NCBI GenBank assembly: GCA_013397795.1
Contig: VZTJ01004286.1
Location: 2,651,408-2,715,407, forward strand
DNA length: 64,000 nt
From: Orthonyx spaldingii
Lineage: Eukaryota > Chordata > Aves > Passeriformes > Orthonychidae
Direction of reading: 5' to 3'
Made by a program: the position numbers and the translations under genes. Numbering within the stretch: position 1 is the first letter of the stretch; every line of letters starts with the position of its first letter. Shown here piece after piece: positions 1 through 7,905 of the stretch. The notes beneath the pieces are model-generated. The model had not been told where the DNA came from, ran no database searches, and was given only the letters and a program-made list of their open reading frames with translations.

Positions 1-69
1 GTCTTTTCTTTATAACTAAATGCTGTTTGTTTTCCCAGTTACAAGTCTCATTTGTTTTCTTTCCCTATA
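1..69 (-). repeat. 3' LTR, cut by the window edge
   Basis: These 69 bases align without gaps to 6508-6576 in the other LTR, with 7 mismatches counted by eye (about 10%). They are the U3 start of the 3' LTR. The terminal TG seen in the 5' LTR reads TA here. The rest of this LTR lies outside the window. Confidence 0.9.
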
Positions 70-500
70 TCTCCCCCTTTCTTTTTTACTAAGGCGAGTA
101 CAGTGTGTGTCTGCATGAGCATTACCTGCTTGATATTCTGATTAATAACCCATTGCATATAAGAAAATACACATAGTAAGCATAACATAAACATCAAAAG
201 TGCTATGAGTCTTACTACAGTGAAACTAACTACATGTTTGACTTGTGATCCAAAATTAAATCTTCCCAACCAGGGGAGCAGCCCAAAGAGATCCCATTCC
301 TGTTTTTGTTGCCATTGTCCAGACTTATCCTTTAATTCCTGGATGCTTTTGTGAAAGGATTCGGAGTGGTCGCTCAGGTTCATGTAGCACATTCCTTCGA
401 ATTCTTCACATCTGTATCCTTGGGCTAACAATAAAAAGTCTACTGCTGCTCTATTTTGCAGTGTTGCATGAGGTACTGAGGCGACATCTGTTAACAATCC
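48..500 (-). pseudogene. env: Env transmembrane subunit (TM) remnant, alpharetrovirus type
   Basis: A 149-codon open frame covers most of the fusion subunit and runs through the polypurine tract into the LTR. It carries LQNRAAVDF, the heptad and immunosuppressive-type segment (residues 13-21), followed by a disulfide loop C30-x6-C37. The next residue is Tyr38, where the CX6CC pattern has the third Cys that links TM to SU. A hydrophobic membrane anchor lies at about residues 90-113, then a short charged tail. The N-terminal part with the fusion peptide is separated from the SU frame near 500-540, close to a 9-T run. LQNR plus the CX6C loop places it with alpha/gamma-type rather than classical betaretroviral TM; the closer alpha match is my judgement. 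Confidence 0.85.
70..87 (-). promoter_or_regulatory. Polypurine tract (plus-strand primer) of the provirus
   Basis: An 18-base uninterrupted purine run on the minus strand abuts the start of the 3' LTR. In retroviruses this RNase H-resistant run primes second-strand DNA synthesis, and its position directly against U3 fixes the LTR boundary at about base 69. Confidence 0.85.
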
Positions 501-504
501 GGTT

Positions 505-1437
505 AAAGCATTACTAGTAGCGTTACTTTTTTTTTGTAAGGCAAGAACTTAGCTTATTAATTTCAGTCAAAGCATGTGCAGTACCATTAGAGGCAGCTAA
601 AGAACAAAAAAATTTCTTTGCTTTATTCCAGAATGCGACCTCAGAGTCACAGTCAGGGCCAAATGACTTAGTATCACATTTATTTCGCCTGGGATGCAGT
701 GTCCAATTAGTTAGAGTTTTGAGACTGGGATGAAACACAGTTAAACGACCAAAAGTGCATGGACTTCCCACTGCGTTACTTGGAATGTTTTTTCCATGCT
801 CTGTTGCCACATATTAAAAATATGTTATCAGGCAGACTTATTTCTGCTGTGATTTGAGAGGGAATAGTAAAATTGCACCAGGTAGAAGCATTACGGTAAA
901 CGCCAGTGCCACTTAGTTCAATCCTTGTGTTGTCTGCTTTTGGATTATTAACATAATTAAGGTAAAAACACACAGGAGCTTTTATAGAACCTAGTATGTC
1001 CAGCTCCTGAGGCTGCAGTGAAAGAGCAGGGAAGTTACTTACTTTTATCATGCTTCCATCAGTATTGCCCATATACCAGTCTATAGATTGGCCAGCATTA
1101 GACCACCATGATCCCAAACATGACTACGATGATCTACGCTTACCCGAAACTGTACAATCACTTGTACCTGTTTGTTTGTATAACTTGTTCCATTCGTTCT
1201 CCAACAAGGGAATGCCAACCAGACATGTCTGAAATGGATCACTAGGACTAGTCATGGATATACAAAGTGTAGATTGGTTAATTGCTTTAGCTAATCTGAG
1301 CCAAACATTGGTCTTTGGTTATGGGACTCATGCTTCATTCACGTTCACTGAAAATACGCTGAGGATGGCAAAAAGGGTTACATGTGTTGTGCCCAAACCC
1401 CTTGTAACTGAATGCCAAACTAAAATTGTGATGTCTT
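505..1437 (-). pseudogene. env: Env surface subunit (SU) remnant, fragmented
   Basis: Three minus-strand frames read as one surface glycoprotein. The upstream part (about 1130-1320) reads WLRLAKAIN ... FQTCLVGIPLLENEW and meets an in-frame TAG just before the open stretch at 776-1117. That stretch contains SIDWYMGN, N-glycosylation sites (NAS, NFT) and ends in ICGNRAWKK, a conserved SU C-terminal motif of several avian and mammalian ERV families. The frame then changes near 790-810 into 523-810 (NAVGSPCTFGRLTVFHP). At roughly 300 residues it is short for SU. The receptor-binding part upstream of 1320 is mostly unreadable. Confidence 0.75.
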
Positions 1438-2290
1438 TAAGTCTTCATCCTTTCTGCAGCTGGTTTGATGTTTTTCGCAGATAACCAGTATGGTCCTGTG
1501 GATAGAGAAACACAGCCATAACTTCATCCCAAGGTACAGGGCCTAGCCATTTTCCACTCTGCAAGTCTATATTAGACAGATAGCTGAAAATCTGTTAAAA
1601 TATCATGGGAAAACCTTCTTTTACTTGCTGTTTTGTTATCAAATTTGGAATATTTTAAAAATTTAAAACTAGCATTACTTTGTCCAATTGTTCCTGAGGT
1701 ATTATACCAAGGGGATTCCCCCTTTTTTGGTTAAGAAGCATATTCTTTAAAAGGGTCTATGTTTGCACCACAACAGCTTGACTTGTTGAGGAATGAGGTA
1801 TACCAGTTAAATAACATATACCCCAAGAATGAAAAGAGGGTTTCATTGGTTGTGAAACATATATTGGACCATTATCAGTTTTCATTATTTTAGGAACTGT
1901 TAAGATACCAGTAGTTCACAACATGTGTTTAAAGACATCTCTTGCCTTTTCTCCTTTATGAGCAGAGCCAACAAAGAATTTGGAATATGTATCAACTGAA
2001 ACATGTACATATTTCAGAGTGCCAAAAGAGAACACGTGTGTAACATCTATCTGCCAGACTTCATTGACACCCAAACTTCTTGGGTTTGTACTTACTGTAG
2101 TAGGTAAGGGTGTTAAATAAGAACAATCAGTACAGGAATGAACAATTTGTCTGGCTTGAGAAAGGGTAAGGTCAAATTGTTTACTTAAAGTTTTTGTATT
2201 TTGATGATAAAAATCATGTGACAACTTTGCCTGTGTAATTTCATTTGGAACTGTTGTCATCATTGTCAGAGTGTCAGAGACTGCATTGCT
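1438..2290 (-). pseudogene. pol: Integrase (IN) remnant with lost catalytic Glu
   Basis: Integrase inserts viral DNA into the host genome. The zinc-binding domain is intact: H40, H44, C68 and C71 of the frame starting at 2335. The first catalytic Asp is in WQIDVTH (codon 2045-2047). After an in-frame TGA at 1916-1918 the same frame continues with the second Asp in KTDNGPIYVS. The third catalytic position, Glu in the usual QA-hydrophobic-V-E pattern, is Val here (codon 1766-1768), and a TAG follows at 1757-1759. The C-terminal domain is recognisable in two frames near 1450-1560 (KWLGPVPWDEVM, then GPYWLSAKN). The enzyme cannot be active. Confidence 0.9.
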
Positions 2291-2292
2291 TT

Positions 2293-2895
2293 TCACCAGG
2301 GGTCCAGGCAATGGTGAATGAGACTTGAGATGCATAACATAAAAACAGTGAGACTGGCATTGAACATAAACATACAGAGCATAAACAAATCTTTACTGTG
2401 TACTTGCTTTAAAAAGGAATGTTCAATAGGGTTTAAAATACCTACTGTGTACAAAGAATCTGATTTTAAGTTGAAAGGTTCATTCTGAAACAACCAAAAT
2501 GCTTCTACAGGGGTTCCTAACTCTACTAAATGTGTTGACTCTGGTTGAAAAATTACAGAATTTTCCTAATCCCCTGTGGAATTTTTCAAAACTACAACTG
2601 CTTTCTGAGTTTTCCCAGAACCATCAATGAAAATTGTCTTTGTTCCAGACAGGAATTGTTTTGGTGTTAGAAAACGTGGCTGTAAAGAAAGATCTTTTAA
2701 AGATTGCAAAAGTTTATTTTTCGGTAAAGAATTAACAATGTTTTCTAAGAAGTTTGTCAGGGCAGCCTGTAAAGAGAGTGATTTCCAGAACATGTCTTGA
2801 AAGGCATTTGCAGGTAAAGGAACGTAGATGTGAAAAAGATCTTCCCCACTTAAGGTCTGGTATTGTTTTTTGTCCCTTGGAAACAAGTCTAACAA
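2293..2895 (-). pseudogene. pol: RNase H domain remnant of pol
   Basis: The open stretch 2566-2895 is the RT connection region followed by the start of RNase H, with the first catalytic Asp in TIFIDGSGK (residue 91). Past a stop near 2566 the sequence goes on with VELGTPVEAFWLF, holding the catalytic Glu, and then FNLKSDSLYTVG in the frame 2293-2493, holding the next Asp. RNase H removes the RNA strand during reverse transcription. Three acidic residues are still readable but split between frames. Confidence 0.8.
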
Positions 2896-2899
2896 TCAT

Positions 2900-3765
2900 G
2901 TCAATCAATGTAGTTACAGTTTTTGAAAATGTGCGAGGTAAAAATATCCACTTTATCATCTACAGTTGTTGCTTTTCATCACACTACTGTGCTATTAGTG
3001 TATATGGTAGGAATTCAGCCAGGATAAGAAAAAGCTTCAGTGGTAACTCTGCTTGTTGTCGGGATACAAAAGCTGTTTGAATTTTATCTGTTACAACTTG
3101 CAATGCTTCTGCAATACAAAGATCAAATTTGTCAACAGAGAGACGCAAAAAGGCAAAACAATTTTGCAATACAACAGGGTCATCTGTTGTTAGCAGTATA
3201 TCATCCATATAATGATATAACAAAACTTGTGAAAACTGTTGCCACACCGGTTGTAAAGCACCTGCTACTACAAATTGGCGTATTGTAGGCCTGTTTTTCA
3301 TCCCTTTTGGTAACACAACCCAGTGATACCTTTGCATGGGTTCACTGTTGATCAAGGATGGTAATGAACAAGCAAAATGAAGTATATCATCAGGGTGTAA
3401 TACAATTGTGAAAAAACAATCTTTTAAGTCAATGACTAACAATTCCCACATTTCAGGGATCATTGCTGGATTAGGAATTTTGGGTTGCTGTGTGCCCGTC
3501 AGGGCTATTAGTGCATTGATTACCTTCAGATCCTGTAAAAGTCTCCATTTGCCAGTGTTTTTCGGAATCACAAATATTGGAGTGTTCCACAGACTTGTTG
3601 AAGGAACAATATTTCCCAGATCTAATTGTTCTTTGACCAGTTTTTGTAGGTGTTCCCTTCAGAGGAGCCACTGATCCACCCACACAGGGATATTAGTGTT
3701 CCATGTGAGTTTAAATCTCGGCTATACAGTAGTGACTCCTTTGAAAACTTTGTTGTCAGTGTCAG
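2900..3765 (-). pseudogene. pol: Reverse transcriptase remnant
   Basis: The frame 2984-3571 (195 codons) holds the polymerase core: motif A VIDLKDCFF with Asp48 (about 3428-3430), motif B LPKGMKNRPTI and motif C YMDDIL at 3200-3211. Motif B in this class usually has Ser before Pro-Thr, and here it is Arg. The fingers segment lies upstream in another frame (3471-3683), and the thumb and connection continue in a third frame below 2984. YMDD with Met is common in betaretrovirus- and lentivirus-like RT. The enzyme is broken by at least two frame changes. Confidence 0.92.
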
Positions 3766-3768
3766 TCC

Positions 3769-4082
3769 CTATTGTGATAACAGATCTCTTCTCCACAGTG
3801 TGAATGCAGTAAGAAGTACATATGGTTTGAGATGTGCTTGTTTCCTTTTTTGCCTAAGTACTATGAGTTCTTTAGTTGACTTCTGTGGCATCTGCTGGCT
3901 TCTGATGCCTGCGACGATTGCCAGTGGTGTTGTCAAGGGCCAGGTATGTGGCCATTCACATTCACTGATGATGGTTATGTCGGCTCCGGTATCTATCAAT
4001 CCTGTAAAAGTCTTGCCATCTATAACACAAGTTAGAAAAGGTTGCTGTATGGAGATAAGTTTAGAGCAGTAAATGTGAGGAG
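3769..4082 (-). pseudogene. pro: Retroviral aspartic protease remnant
   Basis: The frame 3769-4143 includes FTGLIDTGADITII, with the catalytic Asp-Thr-Gly-Ala at residues 51-54 (3982-3993). Near its end is LWRRDLL, matching the conserved LWGRDLL-like helix of retroviral proteases apart from one Gly-to-Arg change. The enzyme would cut Gag and Pol polyproteins as a dimer. Its reading frame starts inside the end of the dUTPase, as expected for a betaretroviral dut-pro arrangement. Confidence 0.88.
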
Positions 4083-4440
4083 TGCATGTGTTTCCAAAAC
4101 TTCCAGTGCCTCTGTCACCACTGACAGATGGTATTGATTGCATGTCTGGTAGTATAGGGAGTGATACCAGTTGAACAATGTATGATCCTGTTGGAATAGT
4201 ACAAGGCGGATTAGGAATCTAGCTGTGATTTTTATTTCACCCCTAGAATCAGAGTCAATGATTCTTGGTAAAATAAAGAGTCCACTTTTAGATGATGATG
4301 ATGATCTCCCTAGTGAACAATGCATGACATTTAAAGGGAAGGGGTCCATTTAAACCTGTGGGTATGAGATGAACTGATGTGTCATTTATTGTGATTGTGG
4401 TGGAAACTATCAAGTCCATTTTGTCACTGCCTGGGGTCCC
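4083..4440 (-). pseudogene. dut: dUTPase remnant fused ahead of protease
   Basis: Motifs of the trimeric dUTPase occur in order on the minus strand: DLIVSTT ... IPTGLNGPLP (about 4345-4432), then LGRSSSSSKSGLFILPR and IIDSDSRGEI in the frame 4032-4349, and GDRGTGSFGNT (the Gly-rich C-terminal motif, about 4085-4116) in the protease frame. The enzyme removes dUTP and protects viral DNA from uracil. In betaretroviruses it lies between NC and protease, as here. Two frame changes split it. The catalytic motif normally has Tyr next to Gly-Glu-Ile, where Ser is present. Confidence 0.85.
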
Positions 4441-4774
4441 CCTGAAGCACCTTGAGTTTGAGCTGTGTGGGTTTGCTGCGGTTGGATCCTGTTTTGTCAG
4501 GAGGCACAGGATCCTGAGTTCCTCTTCGAGTTTCCTTGCTGTAGTAGAGGATTGCCATCCTTGTCATACTTAGAATGACATTCATTACTCCAATGGAAAC
4601 CTTTCTTGCATCTGAGGCTTAGTTTACTAGGTTTTTTCTTCCCCTGCTTGTTCTTTGGGCACTGCTTTTTCATATGGCCTTCCTCTCCACAGTCAAAGCA
4701 TTTGACTCTTGCCCTAGCAGCCTGTAGCTGTTGAGCTAAGGCAGTTGCCAGCAAATCTGTTTTCTACTGTTCTG
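4441..4774 (-). pseudogene. gag: Gag nucleocapsid (NC) remnant
   Basis: The frame 4497-4754 has an intact CCHC zinc knuckle, CFDCGEEGHMKKQC (C19, C22, H27, C32), followed by a basic linker (NKQGKKKPSK). A second knuckle position keeps C49, H54 and C59 (CKKGFHWSNEC), but its first Cys is replaced by Ser46. NC packages viral RNA. Two knuckles are usual in alpha- and betaretroviruses. The C-terminal Gag tail, rich in Gln and Gly, runs on to about 4441. Confidence 0.88.
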
Positions 4775-5575
4775 TACTAATGTGCACAAGCTTTGATAAA
4801 ATCATTTATGGAAACATCAAGTTTGTTTTTAACTAAATCCAGTGCCTTGCGACAGTCAGGATTAACATTTTCATAAGCTAAGGATTTCAGTAAAACTTCT
4901 GCTGCAGCTGGTAAATCAATTTGCCTTGTCACAGCTGTTTGGAAACGATCAATAAAGGTAATGTAGGGCTCTTGAGGCCCTTGCCTTATAGTGGAAAAGC
5001 CAGGTTCAATTTTATTAACATCTGGCACTCTTTTCAGAGTTTTTATGGCCAGTTCCCTTGCTTGGTTACACTTTTCTGGGGGCATTCTCAACTGTTCTCT
5101 TTTCAACATCTGAGTTCCACTCCCCGTTAAATGTTTTCTTCTTATTATAGCATTAGTAGTTCTTACGTTAGCCTGTGCTTGTTCTTCACAAAGCTCATCA
5201 TACTCTGTCTACCATATAGAATATTGCATTGCCGTCATAATCGATTTAAGTAAAGCTTTCCAGTCAGCAGGTAACATAATATAGCTCTCTGCAATAGCTT
5301 CTGTAAGTCTCAAGGTATAGGAAGATTGCAAGCCATTCTCTTTCATAGATTTTCTTAATTCTTTGACCATTTCATAAGAACATTGTTCATGACTAGGCTG
5401 ATTGCCTTGATAGACTACAGGCAAAGCATGGAACATTTCAACATCCCCCTGAAGCAAAGCCATTTTTCTACAGGCATCTAAAAAGTCTTTTGGTTCAGGG
5501 AGCAGCAATAAGTCACTATCAGTCATAATGGGCTGTTCTAACACCTTTGTGTCAGTAGATGGTGGTGTAGCCATA
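4775..5575 (-). pseudogene. gag: Gag capsid (CA) remnant
   Basis: Two open stretches in tandem represent the capsid protein. The upstream one (5209-5574) contains the N-terminal core (FHALPVVYQ ... SYTLRLTEAIAE ... LPADWKALLKSIM). The downstream one (4777-5109) has the major homology region, IRQGPQEPYITFIDRF at residues 41-56 (about 4942-4989), which is the signature of retroviral CA. A stop at about 5209 and a change of frame between 5110 and 5209 separate them. CA forms the viral core shell. Confidence 0.88.
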
Positions 5576-6070
5576 ATTTTCAGGTGTTGTGAACAATATT
5601 TTAGAATAGGAATTGCAGATTTTTTCTACAAGTTCTCTTTTTTTCCCTCTTCATTGGCCCCCTCCTCCATATATAAAGTGAGTTAGAACCTGAAAGCAGT
5701 GCTATAGATGCGGGGGAAGTGTCTACAAGAGAATTTTCAGCTGGGAGTACTATGTCTTTGGAACCATGGAAAGCTTGTAATGCAGAATATATCATTTTCC
5801 ATGTCAAGAATTCATCTGAGTTAGTCTTAGACACATCTTTTTGACGTGTTTTTAAAGTGTCTTCCACTCGCTTCCATTGATCGAGATCATAGGAGCCTTC
5901 AGGAGAGTAGCAGGGACAATAAATTTTCACCCATATAAGGAGTTGTAATAGTTTCTTTTCTTAAATTTTAAGATTTTGCTCCCTTGCTATATGGAATAAG
6001 CACTCTTTAGGAAAGGCTTCTAGTTTAGATGTATTGTTGCCCAATTTTTGAGGGGATTACCCAGCTCCAT
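5576..6070 (-). pseudogene. gag: Gag matrix (MA) region remnant with probable gag start
   Basis: The likely gag ATG is 6068-6070, reading MELGNPLKNW and stopping at a TAG at 6020-6022. The later matrix part is readable in 5601-5930 (IYCPCYSPEGSYDLDQWKRVEDTL). A Gly two residues after the Met-Glu could once have served N-myristoylation, but this is only an inference. Frame changes and a TAA near 5960 break the gene. The start is chosen because it lies just downstream of the primer site and leader, and because the residues after it resemble a matrix N terminus. Confidence 0.65.
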
Positions 6071-6180
6071 CACTAACCTGATTATTAGCCAGAGATGAAC
6101 GGATTATCAGCGATCCTTGAAGACCACCGTTGGTACAGTTGGAATACGTTGCCGGTCCAGGATCGCCTAGGAGATTTCAA

Positions 6181-6198
6181 GTCCCTGTTTGGGCGCCA
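6181..6198 (-). promoter_or_regulatory. Primer binding site, tRNA-Lys type
   Basis: Read on the minus strand this is TGGCGCCCAAACAGGGAC, directly inside the 5' LTR end after a 2-base spacer. It matches the 18-base site complementary to the 3' end of tRNA-Lys (UUU) at all but one position. Minus-strand DNA synthesis would start here. The match supports a lysine-primed (K-type, betaretrovirus-like) element. Confidence 0.92.
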
Positions 6199-6251
6199 TT
6201 TGCGAGCGCATGAGACAAACACAGTCCCCAGAAGTGGTAAATTCAGAGACG

Positions 6252-6257
6252 TTTATT
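6252..6257 (-). terminator. LTR polyadenylation signal AATAAA
   Basis: AATAAA on the minus strand lies about 50 bases before the LTR end at 6201, consistent with a short U5. Confidence 0.65.
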
Positions 6258-6414
6258 AAAAGTGTACATAGATTCTATGTTACTTTCACCATCAGGTTAG
6301 AATAGTGTGAGTCTGGATAGTCAATAGCATAATTGTTAATAATTTGCTAAGCATTAATATCCATGATCAATTTCCTAATAGCAACATCAGACCTTTTTCT
6401 CAAAAAGAAATGCC

Positions 6415-6420
6415 TATATA
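6415..6420 (-). promoter_or_regulatory. LTR TATA box
   Basis: TATATA, which reads the same on both strands, sits about 160 bases upstream of the minus-strand AATAAA. That is the expected place for the core promoter of this LTR. Confidence 0.6.
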
Positions 6421-6576
6421 ACAGTTCTTTATTCAAAACTGCTGTGCACATTCTACTTATTACATTTTTTAAAAACTTTGTTACATCTTTGCTGCCTTCA
6501 CTAAACAGTCTTTTCTTTCTAACTAAATGCTGTTTGTTCTCCCAATTACAAGTTCCCTTTGTTTTCTTTCCCTACA

Positions 6577-6860
6577 CAGGACTCCCCCAACGTTGCTCAC
6601 GCAACACCTTTCCGCTTGGCAACGCCTCGGCCCAAGGCTGCTTTTCCTGCTGCGCCTAGGCTTAGGGTTATGCCTAGGGTTAGGGTTGAGAAAACCACAA
6701 AGCCCCACGCTCCGGGGACACTGGTGCAATGAAAGGCCTGCTGAGGGAAGTGCAGGACTTCCCCAGCCATGCTCACATGACACCTTTCTGCTTGACACCT
6801 GCCGCGGCCAAAGGCTACTTTTACTGCTCTTGTTAGAGCTATGGTTTCGCAAAGTTCCTA
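6577..6860. repeat. 176-bp tandem duplication with telomere-like core
   Basis: CAGGACT begins two parallel blocks at 6577 and 6753 that stay alignable for about 75 bases (for example ACACCTTTCCGCTTGG against ACACCTTTCTGCTTGA). The period is 176 bp. The first copy ends in degenerate telomeric sequence with TTAGGG at 6662-6667 and 6680-6685. The retrovirus at 1-6576 is inserted directly against the first copy. This looks like subtelomeric satellite sequence, though the family is unknown to me. Confidence 0.65.
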
Positions 6861-6889
6861 TGATTGCCCATAAACTGCACCAGGAATAC

Positions 6890-7398
6890 TCTTGTGGTTT
6901 GATACTGGTCAAATGGCAGGCAGACATGACTGCTGCTCCCTCACCCTCCCCTGCTACATCTGGACAGATGATAGAAAAAAATTATTGAAGATTTCATGAG
7001 GTGATATCAGGGCCATTAGAGACACACTCCAAGGGTAAACAAGCTCAGCTTAGGAATACAAGGTAAATTTATTATTTATAGAATCAGAGGAGGATAATGA
7101 GAAATTAAATAAGCCCTTAAAACCACCTTTGTTTCCCCCCAGTGGCTTCCTCCTTCTTACCGACAGTGCAGGGAGACAGGGTGTGAGTGTTTTTATCAGT
7201 TCGTCACCTGAGGTTTTCTTCTGCTGCTCAGAGAGAGAAGTCTGTCCCCTTATTCTCTGCTTGGTCTCTCCTATGGAAGACAGTTCTTCATGAACTTCTC
7301 TAGCATGGCTCCAAATCTCACGAGCAGCAGCACTCCCAAAACTACCGCAATGTGAGTCCCTCCCATGGGCAGCAGTCCTCCCTAAACTGCTGCTGTGG
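6890..7398 (-). repeat. Second LTR family, truncated copy A (3' part)
   Basis: This segment aligns with the 9354-9840 copy in the same orientation. Shared stretches include GAATCAGAGGAGGATAATGAGAA and GTGAGTCCCTCCCATGGGCA, shown here shortened to GAGGAGGATAATGAGAA. A minus-strand AATAAA at 7068-7073 lies 178 bases from the LTR end, exactly as in the other copy. The U3 part is missing beyond about 7398. I associate the family with avian ERV LTRs. Confidence 0.75.
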
Positions 7399-7760
7399 TT
7401 TTTATAGCAAGGAGTTTTGTTTTGGATAGAAACCAAAAGCAGCGGTGGGAGGGAGCCAGCGTGGGTGGGGTGGAGGATGTGGCGCGCCCCGAACCAGAAT
7501 TGTCCCCTGACGGGTGTGTGCCTGCTACACATCCATCCCCATGCCATTTCCCCGCTCAGAGACACTTTATCTGCAGGGAGCAGCAGGCGCTGGGCAGTGG
7601 GCAGTTCTTGTCTGCACTGCAAGGCTCTGGTCAGAGCAGTTGCTTCTGCCACACCTCATGGGTCAGCAGAGTCCTGTTTCAATAAACACCTTAGAAGGTG
7701 TTAGTGCCAAAAGGGTAAGGGACATGAGACCTTTCTTTCAATCTTTAAAATATGAATTAG
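7399..7760 (+). other. GC-rich segment with AATAAA and palindrome, possible ERV1 LTR piece
   Basis: No protein is recognised. The stretch is GC-rich compared with its surroundings and lies between the truncated LTR and the plus-strand pol remnant. It ends with AATAAA at 7681-7686, overlapping a perfect 18-base palindrome (AACACCTT-AG-AAGGTGTT, 7685-7702). The position upstream of pol on the same strand makes an LTR remnant of that element possible, but no second copy is present to prove it. Confidence 0.3.
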
Positions 7761-7905
7761 GAAAACGCTGAATGATTTATCAGTTTCTCTATTTGCCAAA
7801 CTCCCCTAAGAAGGAACTATTGGAATTTTACAAAAGGAGGAGATAACAGATAGTTTAGGATGGTTTACTGAATTAAATTTTAAAAATACCTTCTCCTGCA
7901 CCCCT

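Larger units (their letters stand above)
1..6576 (-). mobile_element. Endogenous retrovirus, betaretrovirus-like backbone with alpharetrovirus-type env; degraded
   Basis: On the minus strand the order is 5' LTR, primer binding site, gag (MA, CA, NC), dUTPase, protease, RT, RNase H, integrase, env SU and TM, polypurine tract, 3' LTR, which is a full retroviral layout. The dUTPase between NC and protease, two zinc-knuckle positions in NC and a tRNA-Lys-type primer site are known betaretrovirus traits. The env TM with its CX6C(C)-type loop resembles the alpharetrovirus class. Every gene is interrupted by stops or frame changes, so it is a dead copy. The window begins inside the 3' LTR, so the element's other edge and its target-site duplication cannot be seen. 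Confidence 0.95.
6201..6576 (-). repeat. 5' LTR of the provirus (376 bp)
   Basis: The minus-strand LTR starts TGTAGGG at 6576 and ends CA at 6201, two bases from the primer site. A TATATA box lies at 6415-6420 and an AATAAA polyadenylation signal at 6252-6257, giving a plausible U3-R-U5 order. The final 69 bases (6508-6576) match the 3' LTR at window bases 1-69. At 376 bp it is of normal retroviral length. Confidence 0.9.

Noticed and set aside
1050..1484. Plus-strand open frames over the env region
   Set aside because: They are antisense shadows of the minus-strand SU remnant.
6071..6080. Possible retroviral splice donor (CAG-GTTAGT on the minus strand) just before the gag start
   Set aside because: The match is plausible for the env transcript donor, but a short motif alone is not enough to annotate it.
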